Notes: generated by a model not told the origin, from the letters alone. Shown: positions 8,918-17,899, counted from the first letter of the stretch. The stretch: DNA of 58,219 nt from Mitsuokella multacida DSM 20544 (GCF_000155955.1 NZ_GG697142.2:427006-485224), one strand, 5' to 3'. Numbers and translations are program-made.

Positions 8918-10222
8918 ATGAATTATCAGGAAGCCATTTCCTATCTGGAAGGGCTCAAGATCTTTGGCATCCGCCTGGGCCTCACGCGCATCGAGCGGCT
9001 CTTGGAGCTTTTGGATATGCCGCAGGACCGCTACCGCACGATCCACGTGACGGGCACGAATGGCAAGGGCTCGGTCTCGGCGATGGTCGAGGGCGTCCTG
9101 CGCCGCAGCGGCATCCATACGGGCTTCTACAGTTCGCCGCATCTCGTCTCGTACACCGAGCGCATCCGTGTCGATGGGCAGAACATCAGCGAGCAGGACT
9201 TCGCCGAGGGCATGACCGTCATCCGCGCGAAAATCGATATGATGCTCGCGGAGGGGGCGGAGTGCCCGACGCAGTTCGAGGTGCTCACGGCACTGGGCTT
9301 CTACTACTTCGCGAAATGTCAGGTCGAGTACGCCGTCATCGAGGTCGGCCTCGGCGGCACGCTCGACTCGACGAATGTCATCACGCCGGAGGTCTCGGTC
9401 ATCACGAATGTCACGATGGAGCACGCCGACAAGCTCGGCGGCACGCTCCAGAGCATCGCGGAGAACAAGGCCGGCATCATCAAGGAGGGCGTGCCCGTCG
9501 TGACGGCCGCTAAGGGAGAGCCGCTTGAGGTCATCCGCGCGGTGGCTGAGGAGAAGAACGCCGACATCTTCGTGGCCGGCGAGGATTTCTGCTCGCAGTT
9601 CCTCTCGTGTGATGGACGGACGCAGAAGCTCGAGTTCACCTCGGAGCTTTTAGGCATCGACCATGAGCCGTACGAGCTGCACCTGCTCGGCGTCCATCAG
9701 GTGGAGAACAGCGCCGTCGCGCTGATGACGATACGCCTGCTCCACAACATCGATGACCGCATCACGATGAAGACGGTTACCGAGGCCCTGCGGCTCGTGA
9801 GCTGGCCCGCCCGCTTCGAGCGGCTCGAACTCGGGCAGCAGGCCATCGTCGTCGACGGCGCGCACAACCCCGCCGGCATGAAGGCCCTGCGCGAGAGTCT
9901 CGACGAGATTTTCCCGGCCGAGGAGCGCGTGCTGCTCTTGGGCATCCTCAAGGACAAGGACATCGACACGATGCTCGATATCCTCTTGCGCCCGAATGAC
10001 ACCGTTGTCGTGACGGTGCCGCAGTCGGAGCGCGCCGACTCGGCCGCAGATCTCTTGCGCCGCGTCGCGCCGGCTGTGCAGCACGTCGAGGCTTTTGAGA
10101 ACAACACAGAGGCGCTCAATCGCGCCCTGGAACTCGCCAACGGTGAGAAGCTGCTCGTCATCGCGGGCTCTTTATACCTCGTCGGCGGCGTGCGCCAGAT
10201 GCTGCTGAAGCGGGAGGGATGA
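8918..10222 (+). CDS. folC: Dihydrofolate synthase / folylpolyglutamate synthase
   Basis: 434 residues from ATG 8918 (GGAG about 9 bp before). ATP-binding loop VTGTNGKGS at 44-52, Mur-ligase-like central domain, GLGGTLDSTN and the C-terminal DGAHNPAG motif are all present. It adds glutamate to dihydropteroate and then to folates, in the cytosol. It directly follows valS and is probably co-transcribed under the same T-box. TTG 8897 or ATG 8903 would overlap or abut valS but lack a better ribosome site. Confidence 0.95.
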   Translation: MNYQEAISYLEGLKIFGIRLGLTRIERLLELLDMPQDRYRTIHVTGTNGKGSVSAMVEGVLRRSGIHTGFYSSPHLVSYTERIRVDGQNISEQDFAEGMTVIRAKIDMMLAEGAECPTQFEVLTALGFYYFAKCQVEYAVIEVGLGGTLDSTNVITPEVSVITNVTMEHADKLGGTLQSIAENKAGIIKEGVPVVTAAKGEPLEVIRAVAEEKNADIFVAGEDFCSQFLSCDGRTQKLEFTSELLGIDHEPYELHLLGVHQVENSAVALMTIRLLHNIDDRITMKTVTEALRLVSWPARFERLELGQQAIVVDGAHNPAGMKALRESLDEIFPAEERVLLLGILKDKDIDTMLDILLRPNDTVVVTVPQSERADSAADLLRRVAPAVQHVEAFENNTEALNRALELANGEKLLVIAGSLYLVGGVRQMLLKREG

Positions 10223-10226
10223 GTGC

Positions 10227-12242
10227 ATGAAGCGAAATAAGACAAGTGAGACGGGCACGCACATCCGCGAGAAGCGGCGTGCCCTCGCGCATGACCGCTG
10301 GAAGCGGCGCGCGACCGCGATTGCCTGGTATGGCCTCTTGGCCGAGGTGTTCTTCCTGCCACTCTCGCCGAGTGTGGCGACGGTCGCGCTGCTCATCGGC
10401 ATCGCGGGGACGGCCTTGCGGTTCTACGTGGACAAGGAATTCCACTTCCGCCACCTGCGCTTCGACGTGCCGGCGGTGCTCTTCGTGGCCGTCAGCGGCC
10501 TGTCGGTGCTGTCCTCGCCGGACCGCGGGTTCAGCTTTTACAACTATTACAACCTCGTCGGCGTCTACGTGCTGACGTATCTCCTGATTGGGCAGAACGT
10601 CCGGGAGCCCGGGCAGATGAAGTCCATCCTGCGCATGGCCTGCGCGGCGGCGGTCATCGTCCTGCTCTACGGCTACTACCAGTTCCTGTTCGGCATCGAC
10701 ATCAGCTCGATGAAGTGGGTCGACGGCGATGCCTTCCCGGAACTGCGCAAGCGCGTCTTCTCGACCTGGGAAAACCCGAACATCCTCGCAGGCTACCTCG
10801 ACATCATCATCTGCCTGGCCTTCGGCCTCTTCATGAAGTGCCGTGACCGCGAGCGCCGCATCCTCCTGGGTGCCTTCATGCTCGCGGCGGCGGCATGCCT
10901 CGCGATGACGTACGCGCGCGGGGCCTGCCTCGTCATCGCTGTCATCCTCGCGGGCTACGGCGTGCTCCGCGACCGCCGCGTGCTCGTCGCCTGCATCCTC
11001 GTCGTCGCCATCCTCTTCGTCCTCGACCCGATGCTCTACGAGCGCATCACCTCGGTCTTCACGAAGGTCGACACCTCGACGGAGATGCGCCTGGCCTTCT
11101 GGGAGAGCACGGTCGCGATGATCCAGGACCATCCGTTCCTCGGCATTGGCTGGGGCGCGTACTGGATGGTCTATCCCGAGTACGACTTCTACCTGCAGGG
11201 CGCCAACGTCCTGATCGTCCATGCCCACAACATCTACCTCAACTACATGGCAGAGATCGGTATTCCCGGTGCTGTCGCGTTCTTCTGGTTCTTCTTCGGC
11301 ACGATGATCATGGCCCTGCGCACGCACTTCCCTGCGGATACTGGAGCCGCCGAGCAGGCGACGCCGTTTGGCAAGTACCAGATGCCGTTCCGCTGGAACC
11401 GGCTCTGGCATGACTGGAAGGAACACGACATCCTCGCCGGCCTTAGCCTCGGCATCGGTCTCGCCGTGCTGTCCGTTGCGCTCAACGGCCTGACGGACGA
11501 CCTGCTCTTCAACATCCCGTCGTCGATGCTGCTCTGGATGCTCGCGGCGCTTGCCGGCGCGCTCTCCTGCATGTGTCCCGAGAAAGTGGACACAGCGGAA
11601 AACGAAACCAGCGGCAACGACTTCCTGAAGAAATTCCAAGTGACGGTCCGCAAAGGCGCCAAGGACGCAAAGGAAGCCGCAATGGATGCGAAGGATAAGG
11701 TGCAGGACAGAGTCCAGGACAAGGTCCACGGCATGCTCTACCGCGAGCTGCCGGCCGACGCCGATGCATCCGATAAGGATAAAGCGGAGGCATCTGCGGT
11801 CAAGCCTGCTCCGCGCAAAGAAGCGCCTTCAGGCGATAAGGCACCGGCAGCAGAGCAGCCGGAGACGCCGCGCGACCCGATGGACGAGCTGGCCGAAGAG
11901 GTCCGCAAGGCCCTCTTGCAGCGCAAGCAGGAAGAAGAAGCCGCGGCCAAGGCTGCAGAGGAAGCCGCAAAGCCGGCAGAAAAGGCAGCTGAGACTGCTG
12001 AACCGGTTGAAGCTACTGAAGCCGCGCCGGATGACAAGCCTCAGAAGCAGGAACCGGCAGAGCAGTCCGCAAAGCCGGCTGAGCCGCAGGAGGCAGAAGC
12101 AGAAGCGCCGGAAAGCGATACTGCTGCAAAAGACACAGACGAAGTAAACGAAGCAGCAGAAGAAAAAAATGCAGAGAAGAAAGCAGAGAAGGAGGCAGGC
12201 AGCCATGAAGAAACCAAACGCGATATCAAAGGCGACGATTGA
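10227..12242 (+). CDS. O-antigen ligase/Wzy-like membrane protein with long charged C-terminal tail
   Basis: 671 residues. Residues 1-450 form a polytopic membrane protein with an ENPNILAGYL segment and a large loop holding HPFLGIGWGAYW and HAHNIYLNYMAEIG, as in the O-antigen ligase/polymerase (Wzy/WaaL) superfamily, which transfers or polymerises undecaprenyl-linked glycans on the outer face of the inner membrane. From about 455 the protein changes: an amphipathic repeat region (AKDAKEAAMDAKDKVQD), then about 160 residues rich in Ala, Glu, Lys and Pro, predicted disordered. The tail is absent from ordinary family members. It lies 4 bp after folC, and its last 38 bp overlap rex. The glycan substrate is unknown. 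Confidence 0.8.
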   Translation: MKRNKTSETGTHIREKRRALAHDRWKRRATAIAWYGLLAEVFFLPLSPSVATVALLIGIAGTALRFYVDKEFHFRHLRFDVPAVLFVAVSGLSVLSSPDRGFSFYNYYNLVGVYVLTYLLIGQNVREPGQMKSILRMACAAAVIVLLYGYYQFLFGIDISSMKWVDGDAFPELRKRVFSTWENPNILAGYLDIIICLAFGLFMKCRDRERRILLGAFMLAAAACLAMTYARGACLVIAVILAGYGVLRDRRVLVACILVVAILFVLDPMLYERITSVFTKVDTSTEMRLAFWESTVAMIQDHPFLGIGWGAYWMVYPEYDFYLQGANVLIVHAHNIYLNYMAEIGIPGAVAFFWFFFGTMIMALRTHFPADTGAAEQATPFGKYQMPFRWNRLWHDWKEHDILAGLSLGIGLAVLSVALNGLTDDLLFNIPSSMLLWMLAALAGALSCMCPEKVDTAENETSGNDFLKKFQVTVRKGAKDAKEAAMDAKDKVQDRVQDKVHGMLYRELPADADASDKDKAEASAVKPAPRKEAPSGDKAPAAEQPETPRDPMDELAEEVRKALLQRKQEEEAAAKAAEEAAKPAEKAAETAEPVEATEAAPDDKPQKQEPAEQSAKPAEPQEAEAEAPESDTAAKDTDEVNEAAEEKNAEKKAEKEAGSHEETKRDIKGDD

Positions 12243-12834
12243 CCGTCTGCCGCTCTATTTCCGCACGCTGCGCCTGCTGCAGGATGAGGGCCGCGACATC
12301 ATCTCATCGGATGAGCTCGGCCGCCGCCTCGGCATCACGCCGGAGCAGATCCGCAAGGATCTCGCGTCCTTTGGCCAGTTCGGCAAGAAGGGCGTCGGCT
12401 ACTACGTCAATGAGCTCAAGCGCAACATCGGTGGCATCCTCGGCCTCGACAACCACTGGAATATCGCGATTGTCGGCATCGGCCATCTCGGCGTCGCGCT
12501 CGCGAACTACCAGAATTTCGTGACGCTCGGCTTCAACCTCGTCGCGCTCTTCGACCAGGACCCCAACGTCATCGGCCGCACGGTCAACCACGTCAAGGTG
12601 GAGGATGTCCGCCGCCTCAAGGCCATCGTCAAGGAGCGCAACATCCAGATCGGCATCATCGCGGTGCCGGCTGCCTTTGCGCAGGGCGTGGCCGACCTGC
12701 TCGTCGATGCCGGCGTCAAGGGCATCTGGAACTTTGCGCCGATCAAGATGAAGGTCCCCGAGACGATGCACATCGTCAACGAAGACCTCTCAATCGGTCT
12801 CAGCACGCTCTCGTATCACATCACGCGCATGTGA
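12205..12834 (+). CDS. rex: Redox-sensing transcriptional repressor Rex
   Basis: 209 residues from ATG 12205 (GGAGG at 12191-12195). The N-terminal winged helix contains LGITPEQIRKDLASFGQFG, and the Rossmann domain has GIGHLG at 91-96. Rex binds DNA when NADH/NAD is low and releases it when NADH rises, controlling fermentation and NADH-oxidising genes. The start lies inside the end of the preceding membrane-protein gene (38-bp overlap), which suggests translational coupling. No clear Rex operator (TTGTGA-N-TCACAA type) was found before the lactate or malate dehydrogenase genes here. Confidence 0.97.
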   Translation: MKKPNAISKATIDRLPLYFRTLRLLQDEGRDIISSDELGRRLGITPEQIRKDLASFGQFGKKGVGYYVNELKRNIGGILGLDNHWNIAIVGIGHLGVALANYQNFVTLGFNLVALFDQDPNVIGRTVNHVKVEDVRRLKAIVKERNIQIGIIAVPAAFAQGVADLLVDAGVKGIWNFAPIKMKVPETMHIVNEDLSIGLSTLSYHITRM

Positions 12835-12847
12835 TACCGCAGACAAG

Positions 12848-12874
12848 AAGCACGCTCTTAGGGCGTGCTTTTTT
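12848..12874 (+). terminator. Rho-independent terminator after rex
   Basis: AAGCACGC / GCGTGCTT stem with a 7-nt loop followed by T6; it closes the T-box-valS-folC-wzy-rex unit. Confidence 0.9.
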
Positions 12875-13009
12875 GCTGTCAGGCAGGAACTCAGAAGAAA
12901 AGCGAGAATAATAAGAAGCAGGATACATAGGCAATGTCAGAAACGATAAATCATTTTTATGGAACTGCCCGGAGCGCGGCTCTGAGCAGGCAAATAAGGA
13001 GGTCTTTCT

Positions 13010-14512
13010 ATGGTTGATATTCTCGATCGTGTGCGCAACAAGGCGCTGCAGTCCAAGATCGTGACGCCGGAGGAGGCAGTGGAACTCATCAAGCCGGGCA
13101 TGACGATCGCGACGAGCGGCTTCACGTCCTCGGCCTACCCGAAGGCGGTGCCGCTCGCGCTCGCGGAGCGCATGAAGAAGGACCCGTTCACGGTCAACAT
13201 CATGACGGGTGCCTCGACGGGACCGGAGTTTGACGAGGCGCTCGCCTCGGTCCACGGCATCAAGAAGCGCCTGCCGTTCCAGACAGACCGGACGCTGCGC
13301 AGCCAGATCAATGACGGCACGGTCGACTACATCGACATCCATCTGTCGGAGGTCGCACAGCTCTCGCGATGTGGCTACCTCGGTCATATCGACGTCGCGG
13401 TCATCGAGGCCTGCGCCATCACGGAGGAGGGCAACATCATCCCGACGACGGCCGTCGGCAACTCGGCTTCGTTCATCCAGTCGGCGGACATCGTCATCGT
13501 CGAAGTCAACAACGCGCAGCCACTGGAGTTCGAGGGCATGCACGACGTCTATCTGCCGCTCGACCCGCCGAACCGCCTGCCCATCCCGATCATTCACGTC
13601 GACGACCGCATCGGCACGCCGTACATCCCGTGCACGCCCGACAAGATCCGCTGCATCGTGCCGTGCGACATCGCGGACCACACGCGCTCGCTCGCGCCGC
13701 TCGATGCGACGTCGCAGAAGATGGCTGACCTGACCATCGAGTTCCTCAAGCGCGAGATCGAGGCGGGCCGCATGCCGAAGAACCTGCTGCCGATCCAGTC
13801 GGGCGTCGGCAATGTCGCCAACGCCGTCACGGCGGGCTTCGTCCACTCCGACTTCCGCGACCTCACGGTCTATACGGAGGTCATCCAGGACGGCATGCTC
13901 GACCTCATCGATGCGGGCAAGCTCAGCTTCGCGTCGGGCACGGCCTTCTCGCCGTCGCCTGAGGGCATGGCGCGCTTCTTCAAGGACATCGATAAGTACA
14001 AGAAGTACATGATCCTGCGCCCGCAGGAGATCTCGAACAGCGCGGAGGTCATCCGCCGCCTCGGCGTCATCGCGATGAACACGGCCATCGAGGTCGACAT
14101 CTACGGCAACGTCAACTCGACGCACATCGCGGGCACGCAGATGATGAACGGCATCGGCGGCAGCGGCGACTTCGCGCGCAACGCCTACCTGACCATCTTC
14201 TACACGCCGTCGGTCGCCAAGGGCGGCGCCATCTCGGCCGTCGTGCCGTTCTGCTCGCATGTCGACCAGCCGGAGCACGATGTCGACGTCATCATCACGG
14301 AGCAGGGCGTGGCCGATCTGCGTGGCAAGTCCCCGCGTCAGCGCGCCAAGGAGATCATCGAGAACTGCGCGCATCCCGACTACCGACCGCTGCTGCGCGA
14401 CTACTTCGAGCGCGCCGACGCGAAGACAAACCACGCGCACACGCCGCATCTCCTCGATGAGGCGTTCTCGTTCCACCAGCGCTATCTGGAGACGGGCAGC
14501 ATGAAAATGTGA
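13010..14512 (+). CDS. Acetyl/succinyl-CoA:carboxylate CoA-transferase
   Basis: 500 residues with AAGGAGG before the start. It is a member of the acetyl-CoA hydrolase/transferase family (Cat1/AarC/ScpC type): QSGVGNVANAV at 263-273, catalytic Glu290 in VYTEVIQDG, and GIGGSGDFARNAY near the oxyanion region. Such enzymes move CoA between acyl groups through a glutamyl-CoA intermediate. With mmdA/mmdC next door the likely job is succinate activation from propionyl-CoA or acetyl-CoA in the succinate-propionate pathway. The exact acyl pair cannot be read from sequence. The 175 bp upstream, after the rex terminator, show no strong promoter. Confidence 0.88.
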   Translation: MVDILDRVRNKALQSKIVTPEEAVELIKPGMTIATSGFTSSAYPKAVPLALAERMKKDPFTVNIMTGASTGPEFDEALASVHGIKKRLPFQTDRTLRSQINDGTVDYIDIHLSEVAQLSRCGYLGHIDVAVIEACAITEEGNIIPTTAVGNSASFIQSADIVIVEVNNAQPLEFEGMHDVYLPLDPPNRLPIPIIHVDDRIGTPYIPCTPDKIRCIVPCDIADHTRSLAPLDATSQKMADLTIEFLKREIEAGRMPKNLLPIQSGVGNVANAVTAGFVHSDFRDLTVYTEVIQDGMLDLIDAGKLSFASGTAFSPSPEGMARFFKDIDKYKKYMILRPQEISNSAEVIRRLGVIAMNTAIEVDIYGNVNSTHIAGTQMMNGIGGSGDFARNAYLTIFYTPSVAKGGAISAVVPFCSHVDQPEHDVDVIITEQGVADLRGKSPRQRAKEIIENCAHPDYRPLLRDYFERADAKTNHAHTPHLLDEAFSFHQRYLETGSMKM

Positions 14513-14537
14513 CGTGTGACCAGAATTTAGTATCAGC

Positions 14538-14566
14538 TTGCAATTTCTGGCGAAATAGTGCACAAT
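14538..14566 (+). promoter_or_regulatory. Predicted promoter of mmdA
   Basis: TTGCAA at 14538-14543 and CACAAT at 14561-14566 with 17-bp spacing. Confidence 0.45.
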
Positions 14567-14610
14567 AAGAGAGCAGAACTATGCTCATGACTCATATAGG
14601 AGGGTTCTAA

Positions 14611-16140
14611 TTGGCAAGCGTCCAGGAAAAAATCGCTCAGATGAACGCGATGAAGGAGCACATCCGTCAGGGTGGTGGCGCCGCTCGCGTTGAGAAACAG
14701 CATGCTCAGGGAAAATATACGGCGCGCGAGCGCCTCGAGAAGCTCTTTGACGAGAATTCTTTCGTCGAGCTCGATATGTTCGTCAAACACCGCTGCACGA
14801 ACTTCGGCATGGACAAGAAGGACATGCCGGGCGACGGCATCGTCACGGGCTACGGCACGGTCGACGGCCGTCTGATCTACGCCTATGCGCAGGACTTCAC
14901 GGTCTCGGGCGGCAGCCTCGGTGAGAAGCACGCCCACAAGATCTGGAAGGTGCAGGACCTCGCGCTCAAGATGGGTGCGCCGTGCATCGGCATCAACGAC
15001 TCGGGCGGTGCCCGCATCCAGGAGGGCGTCGATGCGCTCTCGGGCTTTGGCGGCATCTTCTTCCGCAATACGGCCGCCTCGGGCGTCATCCCGCAGATCT
15101 CGGTCATCATGGGACCGTGCGCGGGCGGCGCCGTCTACAGCCCGGCCATCACGGATTTCATCTTCATGGTCAAGAACACGAGCCAGATGTTCATCACGGG
15201 CCCGGCCGTCATCAAGTCGGTCACGGCTGAGGAAGTCACGCCGGAACAGCTCGGCGGCGCGCTGACACACAGCACGCGCTCGGGCGTCGCGCACTTCGCC
15301 TGCGAGGATGAGGACGACTGCATCGCGAAGATCCGCGAGCTGCTCTCGTACCTGCCGAGCAATAACCTCGAGGATGCGCCGGCTGTTGAGCCGACGGATG
15401 ACCCGAACCGCCAGGATGAGAGCCTCAACTCCATCGTGCCGGACAATCCGAACATGCCGTACGACATGAAGGAGGTCATCCGCTCGCTCGTCGACAACGG
15501 GGAGTTCTTCGAGATCCAGAAGCTCTTCGCGACGAACATCATCATCGGCTACGCGCGCCTCGACGGCAAGGTCGTCGGCATCGTCGCGAACCAGCCGAAG
15601 GTCATGGCGGGCTGCCTCGACGTCGACGCCTCGGACAAGGCAGCGCGCTTCGTCCGCTTCTGTGATGCCTTCAACATCCCGCTCTTGACGCTCGTCGACG
15701 TCCCGGGCTTCCTGCCGGGCGTCAACCAGGAGCACACGGGCATCATCCGCCACGGCGCGAAGATGCTCTACGCCTACAGCGAGGCGACGGTGCCGAAGGT
15801 CACGGTCATCACGCGCAAGGCGTACGGTGGTGCCTACATCGCCATGTGCTGCCACGAGCTCGGTTCGGATCAGGTCATGGCTTGGCCATCGGCTGAGATT
15901 GCCGTCATGGGTCCGTCGGGCGCGGCCAACATCATCTTCCGCCGCGACCCGGACAAGGAAGCCAAGACGCAGCAGTACATCGATGACTTCTCGAACCCGT
16001 ACGTCGCAGCTGAGCGCGGCTACGTCGACATGGTCGTCGAGCCGAAGGAGACGCGCCCGCTGCTCATCACGGCCTTCAGCGCCTTGGCGAGCAAGCGCGA
16101 GGTCGGCCCAGCGAAGAAGCACGGCAATATCCCGCTTTGA
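14611..16140 (+). CDS. mmdA: Methylmalonyl-CoA decarboxylase alpha subunit / acyl-CoA carboxyltransferase
   Basis: 509 residues from TTG 14611 behind AGGAGGG. This is a carboxyltransferase of the biotin-dependent MmdA/PccB family with two crotonase-like halves: ARERLEKLFD near the N-terminus, GSLGEKHAHK and INDSGGARIQEG in the first half, and DVPGFLPGVNQEHTGIIRHG and RKAYGGAYIAM in the second. In the Na+-pumping decarboxylase the alpha subunit moves CO2 from methylmalonyl-CoA to biotin, giving propionyl-CoA. It is followed by a short epsilon-like gene and mmdC, which supports the decarboxylase reading. A carboxylase beta subunit (PccB) is the alternative, because mmdB is missing here. Confidence 0.88.
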   Translation: MASVQEKIAQMNAMKEHIRQGGGAARVEKQHAQGKYTARERLEKLFDENSFVELDMFVKHRCTNFGMDKKDMPGDGIVTGYGTVDGRLIYAYAQDFTVSGGSLGEKHAHKIWKVQDLALKMGAPCIGINDSGGARIQEGVDALSGFGGIFFRNTAASGVIPQISVIMGPCAGGAVYSPAITDFIFMVKNTSQMFITGPAVIKSVTAEEVTPEQLGGALTHSTRSGVAHFACEDEDDCIAKIRELLSYLPSNNLEDAPAVEPTDDPNRQDESLNSIVPDNPNMPYDMKEVIRSLVDNGEFFEIQKLFATNIIIGYARLDGKVVGIVANQPKVMAGCLDVDASDKAARFVRFCDAFNIPLLTLVDVPGFLPGVNQEHTGIIRHGAKMLYAYSEATVPKVTVITRKAYGGAYIAMCCHELGSDQVMAWPSAEIAVMGPSGAANIIFRRDPDKEAKTQQYIDDFSNPYVAAERGYVDMVVEPKETRPLLITAFSALASKREVGPAKKHGNIPL

Positions 16141-16161
16141 TTTGGATTCGGAGGATATACG

Positions 16162-16317
16162 ATGAGATTTGATGTAAGAGGTGTCAAGCCGGAGGTCGTC
16201 GCGGCGATTGCGGCAGCCATCCAGATGATGACACGGCCAGAGCACAAGGTCGTCGCACTGCGCATCCGCCGCAGCGACGAGTGGTCGCTCTCCGCGCGCG
16301 GCGGCAGACGCGGCTAA
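16162..16317 (+). CDS. 51-residue MmdE/OadG-tail-like subunit
   Basis: A short gene, too small for usual ORF cut-offs, with GGAGG 6 bp before ATG 16162 and a stop at 16315-16317. It has an Ala-rich helix (VVAAIAAAIQMM), then VVALRIRR, SDEW and a terminal RGGRRG. This layout resembles the C-terminal end of OadG/MmdD gamma/delta subunits and the separate epsilon subunit MmdE described in Veillonella. It has no membrane helix, unlike MmdD. Its place between mmdA and mmdC is that of mmdD/mmdE in known operons. The assignment rests on this pattern and position. Confidence 0.65.
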   Translation: MRFDVRGVKPEVVAAIAAAIQMMTRPEHKVVALRIRRSDEWSLSARGGRRG

Positions 16318-16386
16318 GCGATAAGGCAAAGCGTAAACGAGTAGATTCAGGGAATCGACAGATATACAGGTTGGAGGAAACGTTTC

Positions 16387-16794
16387 ATGAAAAAGTTCAA
16401 CATCAAGGTCAACGGCATCTCGTATGAAGTCGAGATCGAGGAAGTCAAGGAAGGCGCTCCGCAGGCTGCCGCACCGCAGGTCACCAAGGTGACTCCAAAA
16501 GTTGCTGCTCCGAAAGTCGCTGCCCCGAAGGTCGAGGCACCGAAGGCCCCGGCGAAAGAGGCCGTCGCTGCAGGCGCTGGCGAACACTCCATCGATGCGC
16601 CGATGCCGGGCAAGATCGTCAAGGTCCTCGTCGAAGAAGGCCAGAGCATCAAGGCCGGCGATGTGCTGCTCGTCCTCGAGGCCATGAAGATGCAGAACGA
16701 GATCACGGCCGATGCCGACGGCACGGTCAAGGCCGTCAACGTCGAGGCGGGCCAGAACGTCAAGGTCAAGGAATCCCTTGTGATCCTCGGCTGA
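16387..16794 (+). CDS. mmdC: Biotin carboxyl carrier subunit of methylmalonyl-CoA decarboxylase
   Basis: 135 residues from ATG 16387 with GGAGG upstream. It has a short N-terminal domain (1-22), a flexible Pro/Ala/Lys-rich linker with repeated APKV units (about 24-58), and a C-terminal biotinyl domain (about 66-135) whose biotin lysine is Lys101 in EAMKMQNE. It carries the carboxyl group between the alpha subunit and its partner. A strong terminator follows at once, so the operon ends without mmdB, the membrane carboxybiotin decarboxylase. Confidence 0.93.
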   Translation: MKKFNIKVNGISYEVEIEEVKEGAPQAAAPQVTKVTPKVAAPKVAAPKVEAPKAPAKEAVAAGAGEHSIDAPMPGKIVKVLVEEGQSIKAGDVLLVLEAMKMQNEITADADGTVKAVNVEAGQNVKVKESLVILG

Positions 16795-16823
16795 TTGGGC
16801 AAACGGTTATAGGGCAATGCGAG

Positions 16824-16855
16824 AAGGGGCTGTCAGGGATGATGGCCTCTTTTTC
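16824..16855 (+). terminator. Rho-independent terminator after mmdC
   Basis: An 11-bp stem (AAGGGGCTGTC with GATGGCCTCTT, some G-U pairs), a 6-nt loop and a T-tract. Confidence 0.8.
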
Positions 16856-16885
16856 TTGACAGCATCGCGCGCTCTCTCTTATAAT
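16856..16885 (+). promoter_or_regulatory. Predicted promoter of the metal-binding lipoprotein gene
   Basis: A consensus TTGACA at 16856-16861 and TATAAT at 16880-16885, 18 bp apart, directly after the mmdC terminator. Confidence 0.75.
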
Positions 16886-16932
16886 TGAGAGGATATTTCA
16901 ATAAAATTTGCTGAAGAGAAGGGAGAATCCTT

Positions 16933-17829
16933 TTGAAAAAAATCCTTATGGCCATGCTGCTCGTGCTGCTGGCGGTCACAGCGGCTGGCTGCGGCACGCA
17001 GCAGCAGGGCAGCCACGACAAGAAGTTCCGCATCGTCACTTCGTTCTACCCGATGTACATCGATGCCATCAACATCACGAAGGGCGTCGACGGCGTCGAG
17101 GTCATCAATATGACGAAGCCGCAGACGGGCTGCCTGCACGACTACCAGCTGACGACGGAGGACATGAAGACGCTCGAGAAGGCTGACGCCTTCATCGTCA
17201 ACGGCGCGGGCATGGAGAGCTTCCTCGACAAGGTCATCAAGCAGCAGAAGAACCTCAAGGTCATCGACGCCTCGAAGTCGGATGAGATCAACTTCCTCAA
17301 GGACGGCGATGAGATCAACCCGCATGTCTGGCTCAGCGTGACCTACAGCATCGCGCAGGTCGAGGCCATCACCTCGCAGCTCTGCGAGGCCGACCCGGAG
17401 CACGCTGACGCCTACCGCAAGAACGCGCTCGACTACGTCACGAAGCTCACGGCCCTGCGCGAGGAAATGCACAAGGAGCTCGATGACCTGCCGCACAAGG
17501 ACATCGTGACGTTCCACGAGGCCTTCCCGTACCTTGCCAAGGAGTTCAAGCTCAACATCATCAGCGTCATCGAGCGCGAGCCGGGCACGGAGCCGACGCC
17601 GCACGAGCTCGAGGAGACGGTCGCCAAGGTCAACGCGCTGCCAGTCAAGGTGCTCTTCACCGAGCCGCAATACTCGCCGGTCGCCGCGCAGACGATCGCG
17701 AGCGAGACGGGCGCTAAGATGTACGAGCTCGACCCCGTCGTCACGGGCGAGGCCAACGAAGAGGCGATGGACGCCTACATCACGGCGATGAAGAAGAATA
17801 TGGAAGTGCTCAAGGAGGCATTGCAGTGA
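16933..17829 (+). CDS. ZnuA/TroA-type metal-binding lipoprotein
   Basis: 298 residues from TTG 16933. The lipobox VTAAGC puts the lipidated cysteine at Cys20. It is a cluster A-I substrate-binding protein for Zn2+ or Mn2+ uptake, with probable ligands His69 (CLHDYQ), His131 (NPHVW), His195 (FHEAFPYL) and Asp267 (ELDPVV). The His-rich loop common in ZnuA is absent, so the metal is uncertain. No ABC permease or ATPase gene is adjacent, and terminators lie on both sides, so it is a single-gene unit that must use a transporter encoded elsewhere. Confidence 0.88.
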   Translation: MKKILMAMLLVLLAVTAAGCGTQQQGSHDKKFRIVTSFYPMYIDAINITKGVDGVEVINMTKPQTGCLHDYQLTTEDMKTLEKADAFIVNGAGMESFLDKVIKQQKNLKVIDASKSDEINFLKDGDEINPHVWLSVTYSIAQVEAITSQLCEADPEHADAYRKNALDYVTKLTALREEMHKELDDLPHKDIVTFHEAFPYLAKEFKLNIISVIEREPGTEPTPHELEETVAKVNALPVKVLFTEPQYSPVAAQTIASETGAKMYELDPVVTGEANEEAMDAYITAMKKNMEVLKEALQ

Positions 17830-17865
17830 TTGCCTGACTGAGCTTGATTGGTCAAGGAGAGAAGT

Positions 17866-17899
17866 CTCCCGCACGGATTGTGCGGGAGGCTTTCTTTGT
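17866..17899 (+). terminator. Rho-independent terminator
   Basis: CTCCCGCAC / GTGCGGGAG perfect 9-bp stem, 5-nt loop, then GCTTTCTTTG. Confidence 0.85.

Noticed and set aside
12821-16587. Two long minus-strand frames (580 and 684 codons)
   Set aside because: Antisense to the CoA-transferase and mmdA; compositionally biased and without recognisable domains.
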